NCBI RefSeq assembly: GCF_000159235.2
Contig: NZ_ACGK02000002.1
Span: 124,001-188,000 of the forward strand
DNA from: Fannyhessea vaginae DSM 15829
GTDB taxonomy: Bacteria > Actinomycetota > Coriobacteriia > Coriobacteriales > Atopobiaceae
Length of the DNA stretch: 64,000 bases
Direction: 5' to 3'
A program made the position numbers and the translations under genes. Every line of letters starts with the position of its first letter. The first letter of the stretch is position 1. The notes under the pieces are model-generated. The model ran no database searches and had not been told where the DNA came from. It saw only the letters and a list, made by a program, of their open reading frames with translations. Shown piece by piece: positions 26,353-34,458 of the stretch.

Positions 26353-27741
26353 TTACGCACCAGCTTTGAGCTTAAACGTTAGCAAAACGGGATTATGGTC
26401 ACTGGTTGCAAACCCCGTATCTATATTATGCGCTTGTGCTTCAACATTATTTGAAACAATAAAACCGTCTACGGTTGTGGTATACGTTACACCTTTTTCG
26501 TAGGCAATATCATCGCCTCTACACGTTGGAACTTCCGATAAATTATCCGCTGCAACGCAGGTAAAGCCTTGTGGAAGGTCACTTGCATTAAGCGGTTTCA
26601 CCCAATCGGGAATACCTTGCTCGCTTGGATAAAGCTCCAGAGAATCACACAGAGCGTGATTCCAATCACCGCCTGCAATCACATAATTGCCCTTTGCATA
26701 CTCGCTAACAAGTGTGTTAGTAAGTAGTTTAAGCTGTGCTGCTCTAAATTTTCCGCCTTTATCGTAGGCCGACATATGCGAATTGATGAGCACCAGCGAA
26801 TGTTTATCGGGAAGCGTATAGCGTGTAATTTGAAAACATCTGTCTAAATCAAAGTATTTATCAGGGAAATCAGTGGTAACAGGATAGCTTCTGCGAATAG
26901 AATTTATCATGTTAACGCGCGATAACGTAAGAATTCCCGAATTAACTTTTCCGTGCATATCGTGTAAGGGGTAGGCAAGAAAACCCGAATGGAAATTAGA
27001 CGCAAAACTCGACTCGTAGGTAGAAAACGTATCTTTAACCGCCTTTACTTGGTTAACGTGATAACTTCTATCAGAATCGGTGTCGATCTCTTGAAAGAAC
27101 ATAAAGTCGGGCGCGGAGCCATTTGCCGCTTGAGCAATCGTTGCAATGGATCCTTGAGTTGCGGCTTCTACGCTTTCTAGACTTACTGCCTTGCCATGAG
27201 TCCCTTGTTTAGGCGTGCCATCCTTCATAACGCCTTTATCCATAAAGAAGGTATAATCGGGCGTATATGCACCAAAACCTACGTTATACGTAGTAAGTGT
27301 ATAGGTGGTGTCATAGGACACTTGTTGAGGCTGATTACCTTGCAAATCGGTGCGTGGACTTTCAATTTTAAGCATTTTATTATCGGCTATGCGCGAATAA
27401 TGACTTTCAAGATAGGCGGCATATCCAACAAATGCAAGCACCGCAAGGACAACAACAAGTATTCCTAGATATACAACTGCCTTAACGATCGAAAAAGCTT
27501 TATGATGCTTATAATTCTTGTGGTGTGTCTTTTCTTTGGTTTGTTCAGCAAGATTTTTGAAAACACTTTTATGCAAAAGCGAAGTACTTGTTATATGAGC
27601 TGAACTTTCTGCATGAGGCATGTTTATCTCTTGCATTGCTTGTTCAGTTGAAGCTTCTGGCTGTTGTTCGAGAGAATTATCTTCTTCCGAAGCGCCTACA
27701 CGCGTATCAGAATCGTCTCGATTATATGTTTGGTCTTTCAT
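26353..27741 (-). CDS. Membrane-anchored endonuclease/exonuclease/phosphatase-fold protein
   Basis: Protein of 462 residues. The cytoplasmic N-terminus (about 1-80) is acidic then His/Lys-rich; one transmembrane helix follows (about 85-108), with an extracytoplasmic EEP domain (about 140-460). EEP features: LTTYNVGFG, FFQEID (metal-binding Glu), LINSHMSAYD, GGDWNH and the terminal SDHNPV. The family includes nucleases, sphingomyelinases and lipid phosphatases; substrate unknown. ATG at 27741 has AAGGAG upstream and is preferred over longer in-frame starts. No catalytic motif is missing. Confidence 0.82.
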   Translation of the reverse strand: MKDQTYNRDDSDTRVGASEEDNSLEQQPEASTEQAMQEINMPHAESSAHITSTSLLHKSVFKNLAEQTKEKTHHKNYKHHKAFSIVKAVVYLGILVVVLAVLAFVGYAAYLESHYSRIADNKMLKIESPRTDLQGNQPQQVSYDTTYTLTTYNVGFGAYTPDYTFFMDKGVMKDGTPKQGTHGKAVSLESVEAATQGSIATIAQAANGSAPDFMFFQEIDTDSDRSYHVNQVKAVKDTFSTYESSFASNFHSGFLAYPLHDMHGKVNSGILTLSRVNMINSIRRSYPVTTDFPDKYFDLDRCFQITRYTLPDKHSLVLINSHMSAYDKGGKFRAAQLKLLTNTLVSEYAKGNYVIAGGDWNHALCDSLELYPSEQGIPDWVKPLNASDLPQGFTCVAADNLSEVPTCRGDDIAYEKGVTYTTTVDGFIVSNNVEAQAHNIDTGFATSDHNPVLLTFKLKAGA

Positions 27742-28033
27742 ACTTGCTCCTTTATGTCCAAAACACAGAGATGAGCACATTTGTTGTAGCACCATAACAA
27801 CTATTATAAATAATTAGTTTTACGATACAATTACTTTCGCACTATTGTAGCGTACTTTTGCACGTTGGTAGAACAGCTCAATCATGCACGTATGTGTAGT
27901 AAGCGCCTTCGCGAGTGTTCACTGCAAAATAGGGAATAACACTATTACTCGCTTAAAGTAATGAGGTATCGTCTGCGCTTAGTTTGTATATGTATCAATG
28001 ATTTTATTTGTAGGTAAAGAGTAGGATAAGGCT

Positions 28034-29515
28034 TTGAACTTTTCATTTCGTGACGTACGGAGAACATTTGTAATAGCAACAGCTTTGTTTGCTATGTATT
28101 TTGGTGCTGGAAATCTTATTCTTGCACCTTATATAGGAGCTAACGCAGGGCGTGATGTTCTATGGGTACTTGCTGGTTTTTTCATTTCGGGTGTTGGATT
28201 GCCAATGCTGGCACTTATTGCGTTGTGTTTGGTGGGGTCTCCTGCCACGATTTCAATGCATATATCACCTCTTTTTAGCAAAATTTTTACGCTTTTAGTA
28301 TTTTTAACATTAGGTCCTTGCATGATTGTGCCGCGTACCGCCGCATGTGCATATGAAATGACTAAACCATTGATGCAGGGGCTTGTAGCTCCCTTATCTG
28401 TCGTGTGTACAGCTGCGTGTTCATTAGTTGGTCAGGCTCAGGTAGCTGCTACACATATAGATGTACTTGTGAGTGCATTCATGTTGATATTGTTTTCCGC
28501 GCTGTTCTTTGCTATTGCTTACAGCTGTGCAGTTCATCCAGGCAGTTTAACAAATATCATGGGAAAAATTTCGGGACCATGCTTATTGATTCTTATGCTT
28601 ACACTTATTGGTTCGTTTTTCTTTCAGCGTCCAAGTACACCACCTCAGATTGTTAATTCTTTTTCAGCCTTTTCACAGCAGCATGTTATTGTTGAACATT
28701 CAAACGCTTTAGAATCAGGGCTTTATTCGTTTGCGCAAGGTTTTATTTGTGGCTATCAAACCATGGATGTTTTTGGAGCATTTATCTTTGGTTCTATTTT
28801 AATTCCTTACATTAAAGAGCAAGGTATTACCAAGCAAGAAGATGTTGTTCGTCAAGTTATAAAATCAGGCTGCATAGCTGGTGTACTTATGATGTGCATA
28901 TATGCAGGTTTTGCCTTTGTTGGTGGGTGTATGTCGGGAACAGCTCAACACTTCGATCAAGGCGCTTCTATTATTGCGTCTGCTGCGGCGTTTCAATTTG
29001 GTTCATGGGGTTCCTTAATTGTAGCTGCAATTTTTACGATTGCGTGCTTAAACGTATGTATGACACTGTCGTGTGCGGCAGGTGAATATTTTGCCAAGAC
29101 AAGTGAAGGTCCACGCTTCCGCTGGGCTCTACGTGCGGTATGTTTTGTTTCGTTTGTTTTGGCTAACGTTGGATTATCCGCAATATTAAGTTATTCTGTA
29201 CAAATTTTAACGATTATGTACCCGTTGGCGGTTTGCATCATCGCAATGGCTCTCATCACCTCATACACTAAGAAGAAACGTGCCACGCTGCCCGATGATA
29301 CCTGGCTACCTTATCAAATTGCCTGTTTAGTATGCGCGCTCGAGACAAGTATCGTGGTAATTCGCGATATGTTCTTTACAACAGTTACGCTTCCATTTGA
29401 TTTTGTGCCACTCGCCGATTTGCATCTTGAATGGACGATCATTACTTTGCTGGCATTTATCTGTACATATGTATTCCAACAAGCTCGCGCTTATGTTCGG
29501 CGTTCAACGCTGTAA
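28034..29515 (+). CDS. brnQ: Branched-chain amino acid transporter BrnQ
   Basis: Sodium- or proton-coupled uptake carrier for Leu, Ile and Val (LIVCS family). 493 residues, about twelve membrane segments. The N-terminal ATALFAMYFGAGNLILAPYIG and the TLGPCMIVPRTAA segment are family hallmarks. The start is TTG 28034 with AGGA 7 nt upstream; no nearby ATG fits. It is divergent from the EEP-fold gene across 292 bp in which I find no T-box or riboswitch. Confidence 0.94.
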   Translation: MNFSFRDVRRTFVIATALFAMYFGAGNLILAPYIGANAGRDVLWVLAGFFISGVGLPMLALIALCLVGSPATISMHISPLFSKIFTLLVFLTLGPCMIVPRTAACAYEMTKPLMQGLVAPLSVVCTAACSLVGQAQVAATHIDVLVSAFMLILFSALFFAIAYSCAVHPGSLTNIMGKISGPCLLILMLTLIGSFFFQRPSTPPQIVNSFSAFSQQHVIVEHSNALESGLYSFAQGFICGYQTMDVFGAFIFGSILIPYIKEQGITKQEDVVRQVIKSGCIAGVLMMCIYAGFAFVGGCMSGTAQHFDQGASIIASAAAFQFGSWGSLIVAAIFTIACLNVCMTLSCAAGEYFAKTSEGPRFRWALRAVCFVSFVLANVGLSAILSYSVQILTIMYPLAVCIIAMALITSYTKKKRATLPDDTWLPYQIACLVCALETSIVVIRDMFFTTVTLPFDFVPLADLHLEWTIITLLAFICTYVFQQARAYVRRSTL

Positions 29516-29669
29516 TTTCTAAAGCTTGCTTGTATGGTTATATAATTGCTGTATGCAATGCGGTTGAAAGCTGGAGAGGGTTTTTAAGCGCACTGATACT
29601 TTGTCTTATTCAACTCGCGTCATCTTGCGTAGCACCTTGTTACAAAAGATGATATAAGGGAGGATACGT

Positions 29670-30881
29670 ATGTATAACGTGCGTAAAGTGGTAGATGATA
29701 TTTGGTGGACAGGAGCGCAAGATCGTCGTCTTGAACTTTTTGAAAACACCTATCGTGTACCTGCAGGAATGTCGTATAACAATTATGTCATCATGGACAA
29801 TAAAACCTGTCTTATGGACGGCATTGATGCAGCGGTAGAGCATCAGTTTCATGACAATCTTGATCACGTATTAAACGGTAGACCCCTTGATTATATGGTA
29901 GTTGACCATATGGAGCCCGATCACTGTGCGGCTATTCCGTATTTAGCCGAAAAATTTCCTGATATGAAAATTGTTGCAACGCAAAAGGCGTTTCGCATGA
30001 TGGAACAGTTTTACGATTTTGACGTTCAAAGTCGAGCGGTTGTGGTCAAAGAAGGCGATACCTTGTCGCTTGGCAAGCACGTTTTGCGCTTCATTATGGC
30101 TCCTATGGTTCATTGGCCAGAAGTAATGGTAACCTATGACACAACTGATCATGTGCTTTTTGCTGCCGATGCGTTTGGCGCATATGGTGCTATGCACGGT
30201 AGTCTTTTTGCCGATGAAGTAAACTGGGAAAAGGATTGGTCAGATGAAACGCGCAGGTACTACACCAATATTGTGGGGAAATACGGTCCACAAACACATG
30301 CGCTGTTAAAGAAGGCCTCTCGTTTAGATATTTCATATATTTGTCCTTTGCACGGCTTTGTGTGGAGACAAGATTTTAATATGCTTATTGATCGTTATGA
30401 AAAATGGTCTACCTATACACCCGAAACCAATTCAGTTGCTATATTTTATGGTTCTGTGTATAGCGGAACCGAAAATGCGGCGGACATTCTATCGGTAAAG
30501 CTTTCAGAAAAAGGTATAAGAAACGTACGTGTGTTTGATGTATCAAAAACCGATTTATCCGAAATGCTTTCCCGTGCATTTGAGTATTCTACATGGGTAT
30601 TTGCTGCAGCAACGTATAATTTAGGGGTTTTTGATCGCATGCATTTTTTGCTACACGATATCAAAACGCATAATTTGCGTAATCGCTGTGTTGGTCTTAT
30701 AGAAAATGGTACCTGGGGTCCTTTGTCAGGCTCATTGATGGCTAAAGAGCTTGAAAGTCTTAAAAACATCACGATTCTAGAACCGCGCGTAACGATTCAT
30801 TCTGCACCCAAAGAAGATACCCTCATTGAACTGGATAAACTTGCCGATGCGCTTGTATCAGCTGTTAAAGATTGTGCTTAG
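29670..30881 (+). CDS. FprA-type flavodiiron protein
   Basis: Flavodiiron protein of 403 residues, likely reducing O2 to water and/or NO to N2O in an anaerobe. The N-terminal metallo-beta-lactamase-like domain carries diiron ligand motifs HMEPDHCA (HxExDH), a following HWPEVM, the bridging Asp in AADAFG and the His in CPLHG. The C-terminal flavodoxin domain (about 255-400) has the FMN-binding YGSVYSGTENAA and ENGTWGP. It has no fused rubredoxin, so an external donor is needed. The start is ATG with AAGGGAGG upstream. Confidence 0.94.
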   Translation: MYNVRKVVDDIWWTGAQDRRLELFENTYRVPAGMSYNNYVIMDNKTCLMDGIDAAVEHQFHDNLDHVLNGRPLDYMVVDHMEPDHCAAIPYLAEKFPDMKIVATQKAFRMMEQFYDFDVQSRAVVVKEGDTLSLGKHVLRFIMAPMVHWPEVMVTYDTTDHVLFAADAFGAYGAMHGSLFADEVNWEKDWSDETRRYYTNIVGKYGPQTHALLKKASRLDISYICPLHGFVWRQDFNMLIDRYEKWSTYTPETNSVAIFYGSVYSGTENAADILSVKLSEKGIRNVRVFDVSKTDLSEMLSRAFEYSTWVFAAATYNLGVFDRMHFLLHDIKTHNLRNRCVGLIENGTWGPLSGSLMAKELESLKNITILEPRVTIHSAPKEDTLIELDKLADALVSAVKDCA

Positions 30882-30915
30882 TCTTTGGGGCATGGTGCAT
30901 ACAAGTTCAATAAAA

Positions 30916-30943
30916 GTTCATTTTAGGTGATGATAAAATGAAC
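30916..30943. promoter_or_regulatory. 10-bp perfect inverted repeat, possible operator
   Basis: GTTCATTTTA (30916-30925) and TAAAATGAAC (30934-30943) flank an 8-nt spacer, just before the fprA terminator and 170 bp before the XRE-aminotransferase start. No T run follows. A nearby GTTCA half-site lies at 30904-30908. Confidence 0.4.
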
Positions 30944-30958
30944 TCTGTAGTACAATAG

Positions 30959-30990
30959 ACCCTGAGTTCAATTTGAGCTCAGGGTTTTTG
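30959..30990 (+). terminator. Rho-independent terminator after the flavodiiron gene
   Basis: ACCCTGAGTTC (30959-30969) pairs with GAGCTCAGGGT (30975-30985), 11 bp with one wobble and a 5-nt loop, followed by TTTTTG. It ends the flavodiiron transcript, or could act as an attenuator if a promoter lies just upstream. Confidence 0.85.
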
Positions 30991-31113
30991 TATGGCGTTG
31001 TATGATGCGTTGATGTGTAAGCTTATTATTTTTTTGCTCTGCACAAAGGCCGTACAAGACTTCAATGCTTTGCAGGTAGGGTGCTGTGTTGCACCTATGA
31101 GGGGAGCACTACT

Positions 31114-32673
31114 ATGACTACATCTCTTGTTACACCAATATTTACGCAACAATTGGTACATTTTATGAAACAAGCAGGTCTTCGCCAAATCGATCTCATT
31201 GAACGTGCACGTCAAAGGGATGTTAAGCTTGGTAAAAGTCAGCTGAGCCAGTATGTAAGTGGCAAGTCGCTTCCTCGCTATGATATGGTTCAAACGCTTG
31301 CTGAGTTGCTTAACTGTACTGCCGATGATCTTCTAAGCGCACCTTCACCCAAAGCTTCTAACATGCAAGATAGCTTGCACCAGGCACAGAGTAGCTCTCA
31401 TGTAGAGCATGACCATGTCGTTGCAACTTCCACTCATACGCCAAAACCTAAAAAGCCATGTCGCAGCTTTAAGAAATCATCCAAGCTTGATAACGTTTTG
31501 TATGATGTGCGTGGCCCTGTGGTAGATGAGGCATATCGTATGGAAGCAAGCGGTGTTCATGTGCTTAAGCTTAATATTGGAAACCCCGCGCCGTTTGGAT
31601 TTAGGGCGCCTGATGAGGTCATTTACGATATGCGTCAGCAATTAACCGATTGCGAAGGCTACTCTGATAGTCGTGGACTTTTTTCCGCGCGCAAAGCCAT
31701 CATGCAATACGATCAGCTCCGTGGCATTCCTAACGTTTCGATGGAAGATATTTACACGGGAAATGGCGTATCCGAGCTTATTAACCTTTCTATGCAGGCA
31801 TTATTGGACACTGGCGACGAAATTTTGGTTCCTAGTCCCGATTATCCATTGTGGACCGCGTGTGCAACGCTTGCTGGTGGTACTGCAGTTCATTATCTGT
31901 GCGACGAACAGGCTCATTGGTATCCTGATATTAACGATATGCGCTCTAAAATTACGCCTCGTACCAAGGCTCTTGTTATTATCAACCCCAATAATCCTAC
32001 CGGCGTTCTGTATTCACGCGAAGTACTGGAAGATATTGTTGAACTTGCGCGTGAGTTCAATTTGATGATCTTCTCTGATGAAATTTATGACCGACTTGTT
32101 ATGGACAATAAAAAGCATATTTCAATTGCCTCGCTTGCGCCCGATTTGTTCTGTGTTACGTTTAGCGGCCTTTCAAAATCGCATATGATTGCAGGATATC
32201 GTATTGGATGGATGACGCTTTCGGGAAATAAATCAATCGCACGCGACTACATTATGGGCATTAACATGCTTTCAAACATGCGCCTGTGTTCAAACGTTCC
32301 TGCACAGTCTATTGTTCAAACAGCTTTGGGTGGATATCAAAGCGTAGAAAATTATATTGCCCCAGGTGGACGTGTTTACGAACAGCGCGAATTTACCTAT
32401 AACGCTCTTTGCAACATGGAAGGTGTTTCGGTAGTAAAACCCGACGCCGCGTTTTATATGTTTGCTCACCTCGATAAGAAAAAGTTCAATATCAGCGATG
32501 ATGAACAATTTGCCCTTGATTTGTTGCGCGAGAAACGCGTGCTTATCGTGCACGGAAAAGGTTTCAACTGGGAAACTCCAGGTTATTTTAGAATTGTGTA
32601 TTTGCCACGTTTGCAAACGCTTTCCGACGCTCTTGGCAAAATTGCCGACTTTTTAACTTCGTATCATCAATAA
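31114..32673 (+). CDS. XRE-type HTH/class I aminotransferase fusion
   Basis: Protein of 519 residues. Residues about 11-75 form an XRE/Cro-type helix-turn-helix (KSQLSQYVSGKSLPRYDMV followed by LAELLN). A polar linker (about 76-120) precedes a complete fold-type I aminotransferase resembling the AlaA/AlaT alanine transaminase group, with NPNNPTG and the PLP lysine (about 355) in SGLSKSHMIAGYRIGW. ATG 31114 has AGGGGAG 7 nt upstream, preferred over GTG 31081. GntR-type HTH-aminotransferase fusions (MocR/PdxR) are well known; this head is a different family, so a PLP- or substrate-sensing regulator or a self-regulating enzyme are both possible. Confidence 0.9.
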   Translation: MTTSLVTPIFTQQLVHFMKQAGLRQIDLIERARQRDVKLGKSQLSQYVSGKSLPRYDMVQTLAELLNCTADDLLSAPSPKASNMQDSLHQAQSSSHVEHDHVVATSTHTPKPKKPCRSFKKSSKLDNVLYDVRGPVVDEAYRMEASGVHVLKLNIGNPAPFGFRAPDEVIYDMRQQLTDCEGYSDSRGLFSARKAIMQYDQLRGIPNVSMEDIYTGNGVSELINLSMQALLDTGDEILVPSPDYPLWTACATLAGGTAVHYLCDEQAHWYPDINDMRSKITPRTKALVIINPNNPTGVLYSREVLEDIVELAREFNLMIFSDEIYDRLVMDNKKHISIASLAPDLFCVTFSGLSKSHMIAGYRIGWMTLSGNKSIARDYIMGINMLSNMRLCSNVPAQSIVQTALGGYQSVENYIAPGGRVYEQREFTYNALCNMEGVSVVKPDAAFYMFAHLDKKKFNISDDEQFALDLLREKRVLIVHGKGFNWETPGYFRIVYLPRLQTLSDALGKIADFLTSYHQ

Positions 32674-32740
32674 ATATATCGTTGTAAGCGCGTTTACGCT
32701 CAAATAACGTACGTACTAACGATAACGTGGGATATCGCTC

Positions 32741-32773
32741 AACAAAAAACCGGGCCTTGTGCCCGGTTTTGTT
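32741..32773. terminator. Bidirectional terminator between the XRE-aminotransferase and C26 genes
   Basis: AAAACCGGGC (32746-32755) pairs with GCCCGGTTTT (32761-32770), a perfect stem with a 5-nt loop; TTTTGTT follows on + and TTTTTTGTT on -. It lies between convergent genes. Confidence 0.88.
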
Positions 32774-32865
32774 GGTAAGTTTGGGTTTATGCGTCTGTAT
32801 GCGCGACTGCATGTTTGCACGCCTATACGCGTGTCTGCAGCCTTGTCGCTCGCGTGTTCAAGCGC

Positions 32866-33654
32866 CTATGCGTCCATATGATCTCGCGCGGCATTTACAA
32901 AGTTTTGGATAAGCTGCATATGTTCTGGATAATCAAAGCACATAAGTTCAGGGTGCCACTGAACAGCCTGAACAAAGGTTTTATCAGGCATATACACTGC
33001 TTCGATAAGATTATCATCAGAAAACGCCATGGGAACAAAGCCTGTACCTAAATCCTTAAGCGCTTGATGATGTCTACTATTTACACCAACATGGTTATGC
33101 GTAAGCAAGATTTGCTCTTCCCAAAGCTTTGCCAAAGGAGTGGTTTGTACAATTGATACGGTGTGCCACGGCTTAAAATAAGGCGGGCGCATACTGTGTG
33201 TATGAGCGTTAGGCAATTGCGTGGGAATATCCTGATACAGTGTTCCTCCAAACACGCAGTTCATAATCTGAATACCGCGACAAATTCCAAAGACGCACTT
33301 ATCAAGTTCAACTGCTTTAGAAATAAGCAAAACTTCGTAGGTATCAAGGTCGTCGTGGGGCAGTTGCGTTTGCGCAAGTGCTTCTTCATGATAGAGCGCA
33401 GGATTAACATCGTCGCCTCCTGTAATGAGTATGGCGTCAACGGCTTCAAGGTATGCGTCTATCACAGCAGCATCACTTGTTACTGGTAAAAGCATAGGCG
33501 CCGCACCACATGCACTAATAGCACGAATATACACGCCCAACGCTGCGTATTCATCTGTTGCGCAAAGGTTTCTGGTAGTAATGCCTATACGAGGCATACG
33601 CTCATGAGCGCATGTTGAGATAGGGGAGTGGTTTGTCTCTTTATGGTATTGCAT
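32866..33654 (-). CDS. C26-family gamma-glutamyl hydrolase (PuuD-like)
   Basis: Class I glutamine amidotransferase-like hydrolase of 262 residues. Motifs: TGGDDVNP, the nucleophile elbow GICRGIQ, NSRHHQAL and the catalytic His/Glu in VQWHPE. These match gamma-glutamyl-gamma-aminobutyrate hydrolases such as PuuD, but no putrescine genes are nearby, so the substrate is uncertain. The start is ATG with AAGGAAG upstream. It is last on its strand before the terminator at 32741-32773. Confidence 0.9.
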   Translation of the reverse strand: MQYHKETNHSPISTCAHERMPRIGITTRNLCATDEYAALGVYIRAISACGAAPMLLPVTSDAAVIDAYLEAVDAILITGGDDVNPALYHEEALAQTQLPHDDLDTYEVLLISKAVELDKCVFGICRGIQIMNCVFGGTLYQDIPTQLPNAHTHSMRPPYFKPWHTVSIVQTTPLAKLWEEQILLTHNHVGVNSRHHQALKDLGTGFVPMAFSDDNLIEAVYMPDKTFVQAVQWHPELMCFDYPEHMQLIQNFVNAARDHMDA

Positions 33655-34068
33655 GACGTATAGCTTCCTTATAATAATAGTTTCCTTATACTATGAACTT
33701 GAACTTATTCTAATAAGTATATAAATGAAAATACTTCCCCATAAAAAATTTGTTATTTTGAAATATATTGGTTATAGTTCATTAGAAATTCGTAAGAGTT
33801 TATAGAGGGTCTATCTTGCACACACGCGAATAAAAATCATCAGTAATTCACGATGGGAGCATGTTAGCACGTATGTATGTTTGTTTGTGCGTATTGTAGT
33901 ATCTAAGTGAATAGATGTCCCGTATATGCACGGTGCATACATGAAATGTAGGAGTTATATGGTGAAGTGTGTTGTGCTTTAGTAAGTGTTGACATGTTCT
34001 ATAAAAGAACGTATATTTATATCTTGCGCATGGGAACCTATCATAACTTTAAGGTTCTTATCATACAG
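33655..34068. other. AT-rich intergenic region before tRNA-fMet
   Basis: 414 bp with the C26 promoter (-) and the tRNA promoter (+). It contains a 15-bp palindrome, TATGCAC-G-GTGCATA (33925-33939), and a 7-codon ORF (33959-33982) with AGGAG upstream that I do not call as a gene. Between the tRNA promoter and the tRNA, GAACCT (34034-34039) and AGGTTC (34052-34057) can form a leader hairpin. Confidence 0.6.
33989..34017 (+). promoter_or_regulatory. Strong sigma70-type promoter for tRNA-fMet
   Basis: TTGACA (33989-33994), a 17-bp spacer and TATATT (34012-34017), about 52 bp before the mature tRNA. The spacer holds an inverted repeat, GTTCT-ATAAA-AGAAC (33996-34010), which may be a protein-binding site. 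Confidence 0.8.
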
Positions 34069-34145
34069 TGCGGGGTGGAGCAGTTTGGTAGCTCGCCGGG
34101 CTCATAACCCGGAGGTCGTTGGTTCAAGTCCAGCCCCCGCGACCA
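34069..34145 (+). tRNA. Initiator tRNA-fMet (CAT anticodon)
   Basis: A 77-nt tRNA with encoded CCA. The anticodon loop CTCATAA sits on a stem with three consecutive G-C pairs (GGG/CCC), the initiator mark. Position 1 is T and position 72 is G, so the first acceptor pair is at best a wobble, as expected for an initiator without a Watson-Crick 1-72 pair. The T loop GGTTCAAGTCC is normal. It has its own promoter and terminator. Confidence 0.95.
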
Positions 34146-34154
34146 TTTGATTTC

Positions 34155-34180
34155 AAGCCATCCTTACGGGTGGTTTTTTT
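34155..34180 (+). terminator. Terminator of tRNA-fMet
   Basis: AAGCCATCC (34155-34163) pairs with GGGTGGTTT (34168-34176), nine pairs including wobbles with a 4-nt loop, followed by a T run, 10 bp after the tRNA. Confidence 0.8.
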
Positions 34181-34458
34181 ATTCCTTTTATTATATGTTG
34201 AACACCTTTCATAGAACGTATCTCATCATTCTCAAATACTTTTCGTAATATGTGTACACGAACTCGAGCAATAAATTCATAAAGTATTCACAAAACAATA
34301 TATAAAAGCTTGACAAATAATACGGGGGGGGGGGGGTAGGTCTCATTGTTAATTCGATTTAGCATACCAAAGATTAACAAGCTTTATGTTATATCTGAAA
34401 CTTTTATATGCTTCACATCGAAGACTTTACATGCTTTGCGATTAAAGAGGTGTTTTGT
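34181..34458. other. AT-rich upstream region of the surface-protein gene
   Basis: 278 bp, AT-rich apart from an uninterrupted G13 run at 34324-34336. A consensus -35 hexamer lies 8 bp before the run. Nothing else gene-like is seen. Confidence 0.7.
34310..34342 (+). promoter_or_regulatory. Candidate phase-variable promoter with poly-G spacer
   Basis: TTGACA (34310-34315) is followed 8 bp later by 13 consecutive G residues (34324-34336), then TAGGTC (34337-34342), a poor -10 candidate at a 21-bp spacing that would be 17 bp with nine Gs. The tract lies 122 bp before the start of a surface-protein gene. Poly-G tracts in promoter spacers cause phase variation in other bacteria (Neisseria porA is the classic case). 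The -10 assignment is uncertain; TAATAC (34318-34323) or TATAAA (34301-34306) are alternatives. Confidence 0.4.

Noticed and set aside
33959-33982. 7-codon ORF with AGGAG upstream, before the tRNA promoter
   Set aside because: It ends before the tRNA promoter and the next gene is a tRNA, so a leader-peptide role makes no sense.
34069-34145. Elongator tRNA-Met or tRNA-Ile2
   Set aside because: Three G-C pairs at the anticodon stem and no Watson-Crick 1-72 pair mark it as the initiator.
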